Shown here piece after piece: positions 25,413-34,481 of a stretch of 61,779 bases of DNA (positions are counted from its first letter, which is position 1; each line of letters starts with the position of its first letter). The translations under genes and the position numbers were made by a program. This stretch comes from an uncultured Angelakisella sp. (lineage in GTDB: Bacteria > Bacillota > Clostridia > Oscillospirales > Ruminococcaceae). The notes under the pieces are model-generated. The model was not told the DNA's origin. It did not search any database and saw only the letters and a list, made by a program, of their open reading frames with translations. Location of the stretch: contig CAKSYU010000008.1 of assembly GCA_934524965.1 (NCBI GenBank), positions 1 through 61,779 of the forward strand. Direction: 5' to 3'.

Positions 25413-25694
25413 TTACGGGACTATAACATATACCTTTTCTTCAGGGTCGCAGTAATCATTCTCCCCGCGTGCCTCCTGATTAAGGTAATAATCGCTGTTT
25501 TCCAACATGCGGTTGATCTCATCGTTTTCTGCCTGTTGGTCGGCGACGCGCTGCTGCGCGGCGGTCAGTTCGGCACGCATTTGTGCCGCCTGCACCCTGC
25601 CCTTTACAAAGAAAACGGCGATGAGCAGAACAAGAAACACGATCACAAGGGTCAGAACACGATTCTGCCGGCTGTAATTCACTGCTTTTTTCAT
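25413..25694 (-). CDS. divIC: Septum formation initiator, FtsB/DivIC family
   Basis: Cell-division protein that links FtsL and DivIB at the septum. The 93 residues show a short cytoplasmic N-terminus, one membrane helix (VLTLVIVFLVLLIAVFFV) and an external coiled coil (AQMRAELTAAQQRVADQQAENDEINRML). The start at MKKAVNY has GGAGGGGG six bases upstream. The yabQ reading frame runs on over most of this gene in another frame; a promoter inside that overlap can serve divIC directly. Confidence 0.9.
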   Translation of the reverse strand: MKKAVNYSRQNRVLTLVIVFLVLLIAVFFVKGRVQAAQMRAELTAAQQRVADQQAENDEINRMLENSDYYLNQEARGENDYCDPEEKVYVIVP

Positions 25695-26190
25695 CTTGCT
25701 CCCCCTCCGTATCGTTTTTTGATACTTTATTATACAACAGGGCAAGAGGATTTTTCAAGCAGTTTTTGCGCGATTTGTGCCTTGCGGCGTATTTTTCGTG
25801 CGCTGTGGAAAATGCGCCGCGAATTCGCCCCCAAGCGGCAAGAAATGGTCGGAAAAGAAAGTGCAGGAGACAACGAATAAGTCCAAACAGCCAGCCCAGA
25901 AATCGTACTGCCAAGCGGCTGACCGTATTATGATAGACCACCCAGCCGATGATAACGCCAAGGACGATAAAATAGCGCAGACGACCGGCGCTTTCCATTA
26001 AAAGATAGTTGAAAAGAATGATGCCGAACAACAGAAAATAGAGGATATCCAGTATGATGTGCGGCTGTACCCGCACCGGAAATAGACTGCGAACCGCGTA
26101 GAAAATATCATAGAGTAAGGCAAGCAGCGCACCCAACAGCAAGGACTGAAAAAACTGTATAACGGGTGGGGCGGCAGATGTAAATATCAT
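25519..26190 (-). CDS. yabQ: Spore cortex protein YabQ with overlapping 3' extension
   Basis: Membrane protein needed for spore cortex formation in Bacillus. The first 125 residues carry the YabQ pattern with four membrane helices (FFQSLLLGALLALLYDIFY, IILDILYFLLFGIILFNYLL, YFIVLGVIIGWVVYH, FLGWLFGLIRCLLHFLFRP). After about residue 165 the frame continues 176 bases into divIC in a different frame, giving an odd Cys/Arg-rich tail. The tail is probably not conserved; either the stop was lost by a frameshift or the gene really overlaps. GGGGGAG lies upstream of the ATG and yabP is 17 bp away. Confidence 0.82.
   Translation of the reverse strand: MIFTSAAPPVIQFFQSLLLGALLALLYDIFYAVRSLFPVRVQPHIILDILYFLLFGIILFNYLLMESAGRLRYFIVLGVIIGWVVYHNTVSRLAVRFLGWLFGLIRCLLHFLFRPFLAAWGRIRGAFSTAHEKYAARHKSRKNCLKNPLALLYNKVSKNDTEGEQDEKSSELQPAESCSDPCDRVSCSAHRRFLCKGQGAGGTNACRTDRRAAARRRPTGRKR
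25729..25758 (-). promoter_or_regulatory. divIC promoter inside yabQ
   Basis: Minus-strand -35 TTGAAA (25753-25758), 18-nt spacer, perfect -10 TATAAT (25729-25734). It would allow divIC and the S1 gene to be made in growing cells apart from the sporulation genes upstream. Confidence 0.6.
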
Positions 26191-26207
26191 GCCACAATGC
26201 TCCCCCT

Positions 26208-26501
26208 TTAGCGGAACAGACGACCGAAAAAGCCGCCGGTCTGCGGTTGGTTATCGGTGTAGGTCAGGCTGATGATCTCGCCCTCCAGCGAAAGGTCGCC
26301 GCTTTCTACATCAATCCGGTTGATATGTAGATCGTAACCGTGGATAAGCAGCTCGCCCAGCTCAGTCGCCAGTGCTACCGTTTCTTCATCAAAGCTCTCC
26401 ACATCCGTGACGCCGCTGACCGAAAGACGTTTACGGTCCTCGACCACCAAAGTGTGCGGTGCGCCCATTGCTGCGGCGTTCATGCTTTTCATAGTGTCCA
26501 T
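26208..26501 (-). CDS. yabP: Sporulation protein YabP
   Basis: A 97-residue protein of the YabP/YqfC family, required in Bacillus for spore cortex formation together with YabQ. Family pattern: PHTLVVEDRKRLSVSGVTDVESFDEETVALATELGELLIHGYDLHI then NRIDVESGDLSLEGEI. AAGGGGG precedes the ATG. It heads the yabP-yabQ-divIC-S1 unit, an order conserved in spore formers. Confidence 0.94.
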   Translation of the reverse strand: MDTMKSMNAAAMGAPHTLVVEDRKRLSVSGVTDVESFDEETVALATELGELLIHGYDLHINRIDVESGDLSLEGEIISLTYTDNQPQTGGFFGRLFR

Positions 26502-26541
26502 TTGTTGTCCCCCTTTTTAAGATATGGTGAGGTATTGCTAC

Positions 26542-26568
26542 ACTATATGCGGCAGCGGGACAAAATAT
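26542..26568 (-). promoter_or_regulatory. Possible mother-cell sigma promoter for yabP
   Basis: Minus-strand ATA (26566-26568), 16-nt spacer, CATATAGT (26542-26549), resembling the sigma-E pattern ATA-N16-CATAcnnT. yabP is sigma-E controlled in Bacillus. The motif is short, so support is modest. Confidence 0.4.
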
Positions 26569-26628
26569 CCGGTATAAGAAAAGAAACGCCTGCCGTTTTG
26601 CTGATTTGCAGACGGTTCCTATTCATAA

Positions 26629-26654
26629 ATAAAATGTTTCATGAAACATTTTAT
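26629..26654. promoter_or_regulatory. 26-bp perfect palindrome
   Basis: A perfect palindrome centred on AT between 26641 and 26642, with core TGTTTCATGAAACA. It lies in the 291-bp gap between yabP and the araC 3' end. A second, separate palindrome ATAATTCGAATTAT is at 26727-26740. The first is too exact to be chance but has no obvious promoter to control other than the yabP leader 60 bp away. Confidence 0.55.
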
Positions 26655-26792
26655 GGTCAAATAATAGGTCTATTGTTCCAGCCAGATTGACATACCCTGC
26701 TCCTTGATATATATTTTCAATTATACATAATTCGAATTATATATTTGAGGTATGGCTATGCCTGCGAAAGCAAAAGTTACTACCCATCGTTG

Positions 26793-27995
26793 TCACAGGT
26801 ATTTCTCCCGGTATTCCCTTGGAGTGCTTCCAACATACACTTTGAAGACACGAGAAAAGTGGCTTGGCGAGGAAAAGCCAAGATAGGACCCGATAGCGGT
26901 CAAAGATTTATCCGAATAGCGGAGGAGGCGTTTTGCTTCCTCCGTTTTTTCCTTCAGGATAAAATCCGCTATATTTTCCCCGGTATCCTCCTTGAACTTC
27001 TTCGACAAGTATGGGCGGCTCATATAGAGCGCTCTGGCAATATCCTCCGTTTTAATTGCATCTGAGAGATGATGCTGAACATAATTGGCCACATCTACAG
27101 CCAGCTTTGACGGTGTTTTCCCTCGGCGCAGCCGTTCCACACGCTCTGTGTAATCCATTAGCATCCGGTACTGCAGATTTGCGATTCGTTCCGGGATGGA
27201 TAACAGCTCGCACTGCCGAATATAGGAATCGCTGAGCGTAAAGGCATCATCTACCTGCATTCCGCCTTGAATTGCCGCACGGGAGGCCAGGGTGACCGTG
27301 ACAATAAAGAGATTCTTTCTTTGTCGCAGAGGGTCTCCTGCCACGACACCGCCGCGGATGGCCGGAGCCGTCGCAAACCACTCCCCCAGCGCCACAGTAT
27401 CGCCCTTGCGTACCATCCGCAATAAAAGCTGCTCAATATCGTAAGTGTTATGATCTGTCGGCGGCTGCAAGCGGTGAGAGGTAACAGAAAGTCTTTCCTG
27501 TGCTTGCTGCCGCGCTTGCCGGAGGGTCAGCTCTGCCTGTTCATGCTCATAGATGCTGATATCTTTCAGCTCCAGCTTTTCATCGTTGAGGACATAGTTC
27601 ACGGTACACAGCATTTGCAAAACGCTCTCCACCGGCATACGGACAATGCTGCGAACACCGGAGATCATGGTGTCAGCCTCCTCACCGGATAAATCCATGC
27701 GGAAAGCAAGCTCCCGCAGTTCCTGTTCCGTTTCCGAGACCTGCCGCGTCGGTCCGACAACAATTCTCGTGCGGTCGGAGTTGACAACCCCATAATAGTG
27801 AAACTGTGGCGTGACACAGTACCCCACATGGCTCGTGATGGCAAAAACCTCATTGCGGCAAAGTATCATTGGGTCTTTCGGGAGATACACGACAGAATAG
27901 TAAAATGTCTGAACGCCGCTCTCAAAAATGCGGATGGGGATACCCGCTAAATTGCCAATCGTTGTACACAAATATTGTAAATCAACACGCTCCAT
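26793..27995 (-). CDS. AraC-family regulator of the rhamnoside operon
   Basis: A 400-residue regulator. The last 100 residues are a two-motif AraC DNA-binding domain (AVDVANYVQHHLSDAIKTEDIARALYMSRPYLSKKFKEDTG; LTAIGSYLGFSSPSHFSRVFKVYVGSTPREYREKY). The first 290 residues are a ligand-sensing part with no family I recognise. The start at MERVDLQY has GGAGG nine bases upstream. It is divergent from, and shares a compact control region with, the rhamnoside transporter and catabolic genes, so it is very likely their activator responding to rhamnose or a rhamnoside. Confidence 0.9.
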   Translation of the reverse strand: MERVDLQYLCTTIGNLAGIPIRIFESGVQTFYYSVVYLPKDPMILCRNEVFAITSHVGYCVTPQFHYYGVVNSDRTRIVVGPTRQVSETEQELRELAFRMDLSGEEADTMISGVRSIVRMPVESVLQMLCTVNYVLNDEKLELKDISIYEHEQAELTLRQARQQAQERLSVTSHRLQPPTDHNTYDIEQLLLRMVRKGDTVALGEWFATAPAIRGGVVAGDPLRQRKNLFIVTVTLASRAAIQGGMQVDDAFTLSDSYIRQCELLSIPERIANLQYRMLMDYTERVERLRRGKTPSKLAVDVANYVQHHLSDAIKTEDIARALYMSRPYLSKKFKEDTGENIADFILKEKTEEAKRLLRYSDKSLTAIGSYLGFSSPSHFSRVFKVYVGSTPREYREKYL

Positions 27996-28020
27996 TTTGT
28001 AGCCCTCCAATCTGAATACA

Positions 28021-28049
28021 ATTATATTAACTCAATTACAAAAAGGCAA
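28021..28049 (-). promoter_or_regulatory. araC promoter
   Basis: Minus-strand -35 TTGCCT (28044-28049), 17-nt spacer, perfect -10 TATAAT (28021-28026). Its -35 is only four bases from the divergent operon's -35. Confidence 0.65.
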
Positions 28050-28053
28050 GTTT

Positions 28054-28082
28054 TTGAGCGACATGTGTGATACACTTATAAA
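28054..28082 (+). promoter_or_regulatory. Rhamnoside operon promoter
   Basis: -35 TTGAGC (28054-28059), 17-nt spacer, -10 TATAAA (28077-28082). The poor -35 back to back with the araC promoter is the expected layout for an AraC-activated promoter. Confidence 0.55.
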
Positions 28083-28147
28083 ACAAACAGCCGCAGAGCA
28101 TAAAAATTCGGCGATTTTGTGAGAAAGAAATGCAGGAGGAATCAGCA

Positions 28148-29602
28148 ATGGCAAGGCAAAAGCTCGTGGAACGCAAATTATTTCATAGCAGGATTCATAC
28201 GGAGGATGTAAAACCCGCGGAAAAGTGGCTGGGCTATCTTCTCGGCCCGGCGGGAGCGCTGCTGCTCAACGCCGTACTCGCTACTTACCTGAATGTCTAT
28301 TATACGGATGTTCTGAAGCTCACCGGTCTTTGGGGCGGCGCATTTCTGGTGGTATTCCCCATTGTCTCCAAAATCATCGATGCCATCACCAACGTGGCCA
28401 TGGGCTACATTATCGACCGCACACATACCAAAGAAGGCAAGGCACGTCCCTGGCTGCTGCTGTCTGCGCCGCTGGTGGCAATTATGGGCATTCTGCTCTT
28501 TACCGTGCCCAGCGGTTCTCAGACCTTGCAGGCTGTTTGGGTCATGGTCAGTTACAACCTGTTTTACTCTCTAGCGTACACCATCTATAACATGAGCCAC
28601 AACCTGATGGTGCCGCTGTCCACTCGCAACACCACCCAACGAGGCAACCTGTCCGTCTTTAATCAGATTTCAAACATCATGATGACCGGCATTCTGGTCG
28701 CCCTCGTGTTCCCCATGGTCATCATGCCCATGATCGGTGTCGACCAGGGAAAATGGATCGCGCTGATGAGCACGCTGTCTATTCTGGCGCTGCCCCTGAC
28801 ACTGCTGGAGTATTATTTCACCAAGGAGCGCGTCACTCTGGAAAACATGGACTCCGGCGAGGAAACGGCGGTTTCCTTTAAGCAGCAGCTGAAGGCGATC
28901 TTTACCGACAAGTATATGCTGCTCATCTATGCGTATTTTTTCATCTACATTCTTGGTACCAGCATCAAAAACCTGAGCCTTGTGTACTTCTGCAACTATG
29001 TGCTGGGCACTTATAACGACGGTATCACCCAGACATTGATCTCCATGATCGGCGGTATTCCCATGGGCATCGGCATTTTCGCCGTGTGGCCGCTGGCGAA
29101 GAAATTCGGCAAGCGGAATGTGACGCTGGCGGGCTTTATCCTCTATGCCATCGGCAGTGCCATCTGCTGGATGTTCCCCACCAATATGGTTATTATGCTG
29201 GTGGGACAGTTCATCAAGAACATGGGCGGTCTGCCCAGTGCCTATGTGTTCATGGCACTATTTGCCGATGTGCTGGACCACGTGGAGTGGAGATTCGGCT
29301 TCCGCTGCGACGGCATTGCCATGAGCGTATATAACATTATTTCCGTGGCCATGGTGGGCATCTGCACCGGCGTGTTCAACGGGCTTTTGGGTCATGCGGG
29401 CTATATTGCCCCGGAGATCGTGGACGGTGTGACCGTTGCCGCAACGCAGTCGAATAGCGTGCGGGGGGTCATCACCTTCGGCTTTGTGGGGTTGGAGGTC
29501 TTTACCGGCGTGATTCTGGCGGTGCTGCTCATCTTCCTCAATGTGGAAAAGGGCATCGAGAAGAAGCAGGCGGAGATCAAGGCAAGGGAGGAAAAAGAAT
29601 GA
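28148..29602 (+). CDS. GPH-family glycoside:cation symporter
   Basis: Sugar or glycoside importer of the major facilitator superfamily, glycoside-pentoside-hexuronide branch, 484 residues with about 12 membrane helices. Typical segments are [52 protein letters not shown] (the conserved DRT..KEGKxRPW loop) and [26 protein letters not shown] GPH pattern near residue 370. The start at MARQKL is chosen for AGGAGG eight bases upstream. First gene of the operon; overlaps the rhamnosidase start by ATGA. Substrate is inferred to be a rhamnoside from the neighbours. Confidence 0.9.
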   Translation: MARQKLVERKLFHSRIHTEDVKPAEKWLGYLLGPAGALLLNAVLATYLNVYYTDVLKLTGLWGGAFLVVFPIVSKIIDAITNVAMGYIIDRTHTKEGKARPWLLLSAPLVAIMGILLFTVPSGSQTLQAVWVMVSYNLFYSLAYTIYNMSHNLMVPLSTRNTTQRGNLSVFNQISNIMMTGILVALVFPMVIMPMIGVDQGKWIALMSTLSILALPLTLLEYYFTKERVTLENMDSGEETAVSFKQQLKAIFTDKYMLLIYAYFFIYILGTSIKNLSLVYFCNYVLGTYNDGITQTLISMIGGIPMGIGIFAVWPLAKKFGKRNVTLAGFILYAIGSAICWMFPTNMVIMLVGQFIKNMGGLPSAYVFMALFADVLDHVEWRFGFRCDGIAMSVYNIISVAMVGICTGVFNGLLGHAGYIAPEIVDGVTVAATQSNSVRGVITFGFVGLEVFTGVILAVLLIFLNVEKGIEKKQAEIKAREEKE

Positions 29603-32139
29603 AAGCCATTCGACTGAAAACCGAGCATTTAGTTGACCCCATCGGGGTGGATTTTACCGCACCCCGGCTTTATTGGAACTGTGAAGGCGGCAAGCGGCAG
29701 ACGGCCTATAAAATCGTTGCCGCCGATGACAGCGGCAGCGTCCTTTGGGATAGCGGCCGGATGGAAAGCGCCGCCATGTGCGTAAAATGGGGCGGCGCTC
29801 CCGTGCCGCCGAGGACGAAAGTGCTCTGGAAGGTGAGGCTCTGGGACGAGGAAGCCGCGGCGGGCGATTGGGGCGAAGCATCCTTCGAAACCGGCATCGG
29901 CGCATGGAGTGCCAAATGGATCACCGGCGATTATCCGGTCAACAAGAAAGAGCGTTATCCTGTTGACTGCTTCCGCAAGGCTTTTCACGCCGCAGATGTA
30001 AAAAAGGCACGGCTGTATATCACTGCCTGCGGCCTGTACGAGGCAAGCATCAACGGGCAGCGCGTGGGCGAGTTTGTTCGCGCCCCCGGCATTACCGACT
30101 ACCGCAAGCGGGTGCAGTACCAGACCTATGACGTGACCGATCTGCTGCAAAGCGGCGAAAACACCCTGACGGTGCAGCTGGCGGACGGGTGGTATCGCGG
30201 CTCCTGCGGCGCATGGGGCATCCGCAACCAATACGGCACGGAAACAAAGCTGCTGGCGCAGCTGGAGCTGACCCGCGCCGATGGCAGCGTGCAGACCATC
30301 GCCACCGACGAAAGCTGGGAGTGGAGCAATGACGGTCCCATTCGCTTCGCCGATAATAAGGACGGCGAGATCGCAGATGCACGGAAAGAGCCGACCTATT
30401 CCGGTAAGGCCAAGGCCACAAGCCATCCCGTCACCCCCTCTACATCCAATAATGTCCCCGTCACGGAGCATGAGCGGCTGAAAGCGAAGCTGATCACCAT
30501 CCCCTCCGGCAAGACCGTACTGGACTTCGGGCAGAACATCGCGGGCTACGGGGAATTTACCGTAACCGCTCATGCCGGGCAGACGATCAAGCTGCGCTTC
30601 GGGGAGCTGCTGGACGAAAACGGCGAATTTACACAGAAAAACATCCAGCTCTCCCGCAAGGATCTCATCACGCCCCGGCAAGAAGTCGTTTATACCTGCA
30701 AGGAGGGTGAAAATCACTACAAGACCACCTTTGCCATCTTCGGCTTTCAGTATGTGCTGGTGGAAACCGACGCGGCGTTTCAGCCGGAGGATTTCACCGC
30801 CATTGCGGTCTACTCCGATATGGAGCGCACAGGCTATTTTGAAAGCTCCAACGCGCTTCTCGATAAGTTTGTAGAGAATACCGTCTGGAGTGCTAAGAAC
30901 AACCACGCCGATCTTCCCACCGACTGCCCCACCCGTGAACGTCACGGCTGGACGGGCGACGCGCAAATATTCTGCGCTACGGCAAGCTATCTCTTTGACT
31001 ATCTTCCTTTTGCGGAAAAATATCTGAACGATGTCTACGACTGGCAGAAGAAAAACGGGTGTCTGCCGCAGATCGCGCCGGAGGGCGGCACGGACTTTTA
31101 TATGCGGGCGATGAACGGTTCTGTCGGCTGGGCGGACGCCGGGGTGCTGATGCCGTATGTGCTTTGGAAGCAATACGGCGACACCGATGTTTTGAAGAAG
31201 TATCTGCCCGGAATGCGGCGCTACGCCAAATTTATGCAGAACCGCTGTGGCAAATGGTATCCCACCGCCAAGCGGACGGGGCTGCACGGCGAGGACAAGA
31301 GATACCTTTCCAACTACGGGCAGGCCTACGGCGAGTGGGCGGAGCCGGAGAGCGTCCACCACATGACATGGAAGGACTGTGCCGTGCCTCATCCGGAGGT
31401 GGCCACTGCCTACACCGCCCATGTGATGGACTGCATGGCGGAGATGGAAGCGGCGCTGGGCAACGAAGAGGAGGCAAGCTCTTACCGTGACTTCGCCGCC
31501 GGCTGCCGCAGGAGCTATCAGGCGCTGCGCCGCACTGCCGCCTATCCGCTGGACACCGACCGGCAGGCGCAGCTTGTCCGCCCGCTGGCGTTCAGCCTGT
31601 TGGACAAAGCGCAGACGGAATACGCGGAAAAGCGGCTGCTTACCGCGCTGGAGCATTTCCATTGGCGTCTTGGAACGGGCTTTCTGTCCACACCGCTGAT
31701 TTTGAATGTGCTGGCAGAGATTGATTTGGAATCAGTCTACCGACTGCTGGAAAATGAAGAGATTCCCGGTTGGTTGAGTATGCCGAAAAACGGTGCTACG
31801 ACCATCTGGGAGGCATGGGAAGGGCCGAACAGCAAAAGCGGCGGCATTGGTTCTCTGAACCATTACTCCAAGGGTGCTGTGGTGGCGTGGCTGTTCGATA
31901 CCATGTGCGGCATCCGCGTGGACGGCGAAAACCATTTTGTGATCGCGCCCCACCCAGGCGGGCATTTCACCCGTGCCAAGGCCGTCTATGACAGCGTCTA
32001 CGGCAGGGTGGAAAGCGGCTGGGAGAAAACACCGGATGGCTGGAAATATACCGTTACCGTTCCCGCCAACTGTACCGCCAAACTGCACCTGCCGGAGAAA
32101 GCGCCGGTCACACTGGAAAGCGGAACATATACCTTTTGA
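29599..32139 (+). CDS. Alpha-L-rhamnosidase, GH78
   Basis: Removes terminal alpha-L-rhamnose from glycosides. The 846 residues cover the usual domains: N-terminal beta domains (residues 1-300, with the carbohydrate-binding-like [17 protein letters not shown]), a concanavalin-like part ([16 protein letters not shown]), then the (alpha/alpha)6 barrel with [13 protein letters not shown] at 442-454, which holds the proposed general acid Glu447, and a C-terminal beta sheet domain. There is no signal peptide, so it acts in the cytoplasm on imported substrate. Coupled by ATGA to the transporter. Confidence 0.95.
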   Translation: MKAIRLKTEHLVDPIGVDFTAPRLYWNCEGGKRQTAYKIVAADDSGSVLWDSGRMESAAMCVKWGGAPVPPRTKVLWKVRLWDEEAAAGDWGEASFETGIGAWSAKWITGDYPVNKKERYPVDCFRKAFHAADVKKARLYITACGLYEASINGQRVGEFVRAPGITDYRKRVQYQTYDVTDLLQSGENTLTVQLADGWYRGSCGAWGIRNQYGTETKLLAQLELTRADGSVQTIATDESWEWSNDGPIRFADNKDGEIADARKEPTYSGKAKATSHPVTPSTSNNVPVTEHERLKAKLITIPSGKTVLDFGQNIAGYGEFTVTAHAGQTIKLRFGELLDENGEFTQKNIQLSRKDLITPRQEVVYTCKEGENHYKTTFAIFGFQYVLVETDAAFQPEDFTAIAVYSDMERTGYFESSNALLDKFVENTVWSAKNNHADLPTDCPTRERHGWTGDAQIFCATASYLFDYLPFAEKYLNDVYDWQKKNGCLPQIAPEGGTDFYMRAMNGSVGWADAGVLMPYVLWKQYGDTDVLKKYLPGMRRYAKFMQNRCGKWYPTAKRTGLHGEDKRYLSNYGQAYGEWAEPESVHHMTWKDCAVPHPEVATAYTAHVMDCMAEMEAALGNEEEASSYRDFAAGCRRSYQALRRTAAYPLDTDRQAQLVRPLAFSLLDKAQTEYAEKRLLTALEHFHWRLGTGFLSTPLILNVLAEIDLESVYRLLENEEIPGWLSMPKNGATTIWEAWEGPNSKSGGIGSLNHYSKGAVVAWLFDTMCGIRVDGENHFVIAPHPGGHFTRAKAVYDSVYGRVESGWEKTPDGWKYTVTVPANCTAKLHLPEKAPVTLESGTYTF

Positions 32140-32148
32140 GGTGAAGCT

Positions 32149-34476
32149 ATGGACATTGAAACGATCTTACAGCAGATGACGCTGGAGGACAAAATTGCGC
32201 TTTGCTCCGGCGAAAACTTCTGGGAAACAAAGAAATACGAAAAATACGGCATCCCGTCCCTTTTCATGTGCGATGGCCCCCACGGCTTGCGCAAGCAGGA
32301 AAATGCGGCGGATATGCTGGGCGTCAACGAATCCGGAAAGGCCACCTGCTTTCCCGCCGAGGTGACCACCGCCGGAAGCTGGGACCCGGAGCTGCTCACC
32401 GAGATCGGCGTAGCCATCGGCGAGGAGGCCAAGGAGCAGGGCGTTGGTCTTGTCCTCGGTCCCGGTGCCAACCTCAAGCGCAATCCTCTCTGCGGGCGGA
32501 ACTTCGAATATTTCAGCGAAGACCCGTATCTTGCGGGCAAGCTGGCAGCGGGCTTCATCCGGGGCATGGAGGCGCAGGGCATCGGCACCAGCCTCAAGCA
32601 TTTTGCCGCCAACTCGCAGGAGCTATCCCGCTTCACCTCCGACAGTGTGCTGGATGACCGCACCCTGCGGGAGCTTTACCTCACCGCCTTTGAAATTGCG
32701 GTAAAGGAGGGCAGGCCCTCCACCGTCATGTGCGCCTACCCCAAGCTCAACGGGGTGCATTGCTCGGATAATAAGGAGCTGCTGACCGATATCCTGCGTA
32801 CCGAGTGGGGCTTTGACGGCATGGTGGTGACCGACTGGGGCGCCATGAATGACCGCATCAAGGGCTTTTCGGCAGGCTGCGACCTGAATATGCCCGGCGG
32901 CAGCGACTACATGGAAAAAGAGGTCTTGCAGGCGGTTAAGAATGGGACGCTCCCCGAAAGTTGCGTAGACGACAGCGCCCGCCGGGTGCTGGAGTTGGTG
33001 TTCCGGGCAGCGGAAACGCTGCGCAAAAAAGTAGCCTGTGATTACGAAGCCCACCATGCCCTTGCCAAGCGTGCGGCAGCGGAGGGTGCGGTACTGCTGA
33101 AAAATGAGGGCGACATCCTGCCGTTGCAGCAGGTCGCAAGAATCGCCGTCATTGGAGCCATGGCAAAGAATCTGCGCTATCAGGGCGCAGGCTCCAGCCA
33201 CATCAACCCCACAGGGCTTTCCCAGCCACTGGACTTCCTGCCGGATGCCATCTATGCCCCCGGCTGCGATGACCGGGGCGATACAACGGATGCGCTGCTG
33301 ACAGAAGCAAGGAGGGCGGCGCAGCAAGCGGAGGCTGTTGTAGTATTTGCAGGGCTCCCAGACCATTATGAGTCCGAGGGCTTTGACCGGGACAACATGA
33401 AAATGCCCGCAGGTCATCTTCGGATGATCGAGGCAGTGGTCAGCGCCAACCCCAACACAGTGGTCGTGCTGCTGTGCGGCAGTGCCGTGGAATGCCCATG
33501 GGCAGACGAGGTGAAGGCGGTTCTCTACATGGGGCTGCCCGGTCAGGCGGGCGGTGAGGCCATTGCCGACCTGCTGTATGGTCGTGTCAATCCCAGCGGT
33601 AAGCTGGCGGAGAGCTGGCCTTATAGATATGAGGACGTCCCTTCCTCTGAGATCTATGGCAAAACCGCCGACGCTCTCTATCAGGAGGGCGTCTATGTGG
33701 GCTATCGCTACTACGACAAGGCGGGTGTGCCTGTCCGCTGGCGGTTCGGCTACGGTCTGAGCTACACGGAGTTTGCCTATTCTAATTTGGCGGTGGATGG
33801 CGACACCGTCTCTGTTGCCATCAAAAACACCGGCTCTTTTGCCGGTGCGGAGGTGGTGCAGCTCTACATGGAAGCGCCGCAGGATGGTCTGCACCGCCCA
33901 CTGCGGGAGCTGAAAGGCTTCCAAAAGGTATTCTTGCAGCCGGGCGAAACCAAAACCGTCACCTTCCCCTTGACCGACCGCAGCTTCGCCGTTTGGCAGG
34001 ACGGCTGGAAAATACCCGCCGGGAAATACACCGTCTGCATCGGCGGCCTGACCGCAGAGATTGAAAAGTCCGGCGAAACGCTGCCCGTACCCGCATGGCA
34101 AAAGGGAAGCTGGTACGAATGCTGCACCGGCAAGCCCAATCAAGCCGACTGGGAAGCACTGCTGGGGCGGGAATACACCCCGCCGGTGCTCAAAAAAGGC
34201 AGCTTTACCATGGAAAATACCGTGGAGGAAATGAAGGACCACAGCCTCATCATGAAGATCATGTTCCGGGCGGTGGAAGCCACCATTGCCAAGGGCTTCG
34301 GCGGCAAAAAGGACTACGAAAACCCGGAATTCCGAATGCTGATGAATTCCTCCGCCGGAAGCCCCTTGCGCAGTATGCAGATTTCCGGCGGTATGAAGGG
34401 CGGCGTGCTGCCCGGTATGCTGGAAATGGCCAACGGACATTTCTTCCGGGGCATCTGGAAGATGATCACGGGGTGA
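32149..34476 (+). CDS. Beta-glucosidase, GH3
   Basis: Exo-acting beta-glycosidase of 775 residues without signal peptide, so cytoplasmic. The TIM barrel carries KHFAANSQE (150-158) and the nucleophile Asp229 in GMVVTDWGAM. The second alpha/beta domain (LFGLP-type VVVFAGLPDHYESEGFDR) and a fibronectin III-like domain (PLRELKGFQKVFLQPGETKTVTFPL) follow. The last 110 residues are an extra C-terminal region seen in several Firmicute GH3 enzymes. Beside GH78 it would remove the glucose left after rhamnose is cut from a rhamnosyl-glucoside. Confidence 0.93.
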   Translation: MDIETILQQMTLEDKIALCSGENFWETKKYEKYGIPSLFMCDGPHGLRKQENAADMLGVNESGKATCFPAEVTTAGSWDPELLTEIGVAIGEEAKEQGVGLVLGPGANLKRNPLCGRNFEYFSEDPYLAGKLAAGFIRGMEAQGIGTSLKHFAANSQELSRFTSDSVLDDRTLRELYLTAFEIAVKEGRPSTVMCAYPKLNGVHCSDNKELLTDILRTEWGFDGMVVTDWGAMNDRIKGFSAGCDLNMPGGSDYMEKEVLQAVKNGTLPESCVDDSARRVLELVFRAAETLRKKVACDYEAHHALAKRAAAEGAVLLKNEGDILPLQQVARIAVIGAMAKNLRYQGAGSSHINPTGLSQPLDFLPDAIYAPGCDDRGDTTDALLTEARRAAQQAEAVVVFAGLPDHYESEGFDRDNMKMPAGHLRMIEAVVSANPNTVVVLLCGSAVECPWADEVKAVLYMGLPGQAGGEAIADLLYGRVNPSGKLAESWPYRYEDVPSSEIYGKTADALYQEGVYVGYRYYDKAGVPVRWRFGYGLSYTEFAYSNLAVDGDTVSVAIKNTGSFAGAEVVQLYMEAPQDGLHRPLRELKGFQKVFLQPGETKTVTFPLTDRSFAVWQDGWKIPAGKYTVCIGGLTAEIEKSGETLPVPAWQKGSWYECCTGKPNQADWEALLGREYTPPVLKKGSFTMENTVEEMKDHSLIMKIMFRAVEATIAKGFGGKKDYENPEFRMLMNSSAGSPLRSMQISGGMKGGVLPGMLEMANGHFFRGIWKMITG

Positions 34477-34481
34477 AGTCC

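Noticed and set aside
29629..31662. 677-codon minus-strand frame opposite the rhamnosidase
   Set aside because: Antisense to a full GH78 gene, no ribosome site and no recognisable domain.
32623..34440. 605-codon minus-strand frame opposite the GH3 gene
   Set aside because: Same reasons; it mirrors GH3 codon bias.
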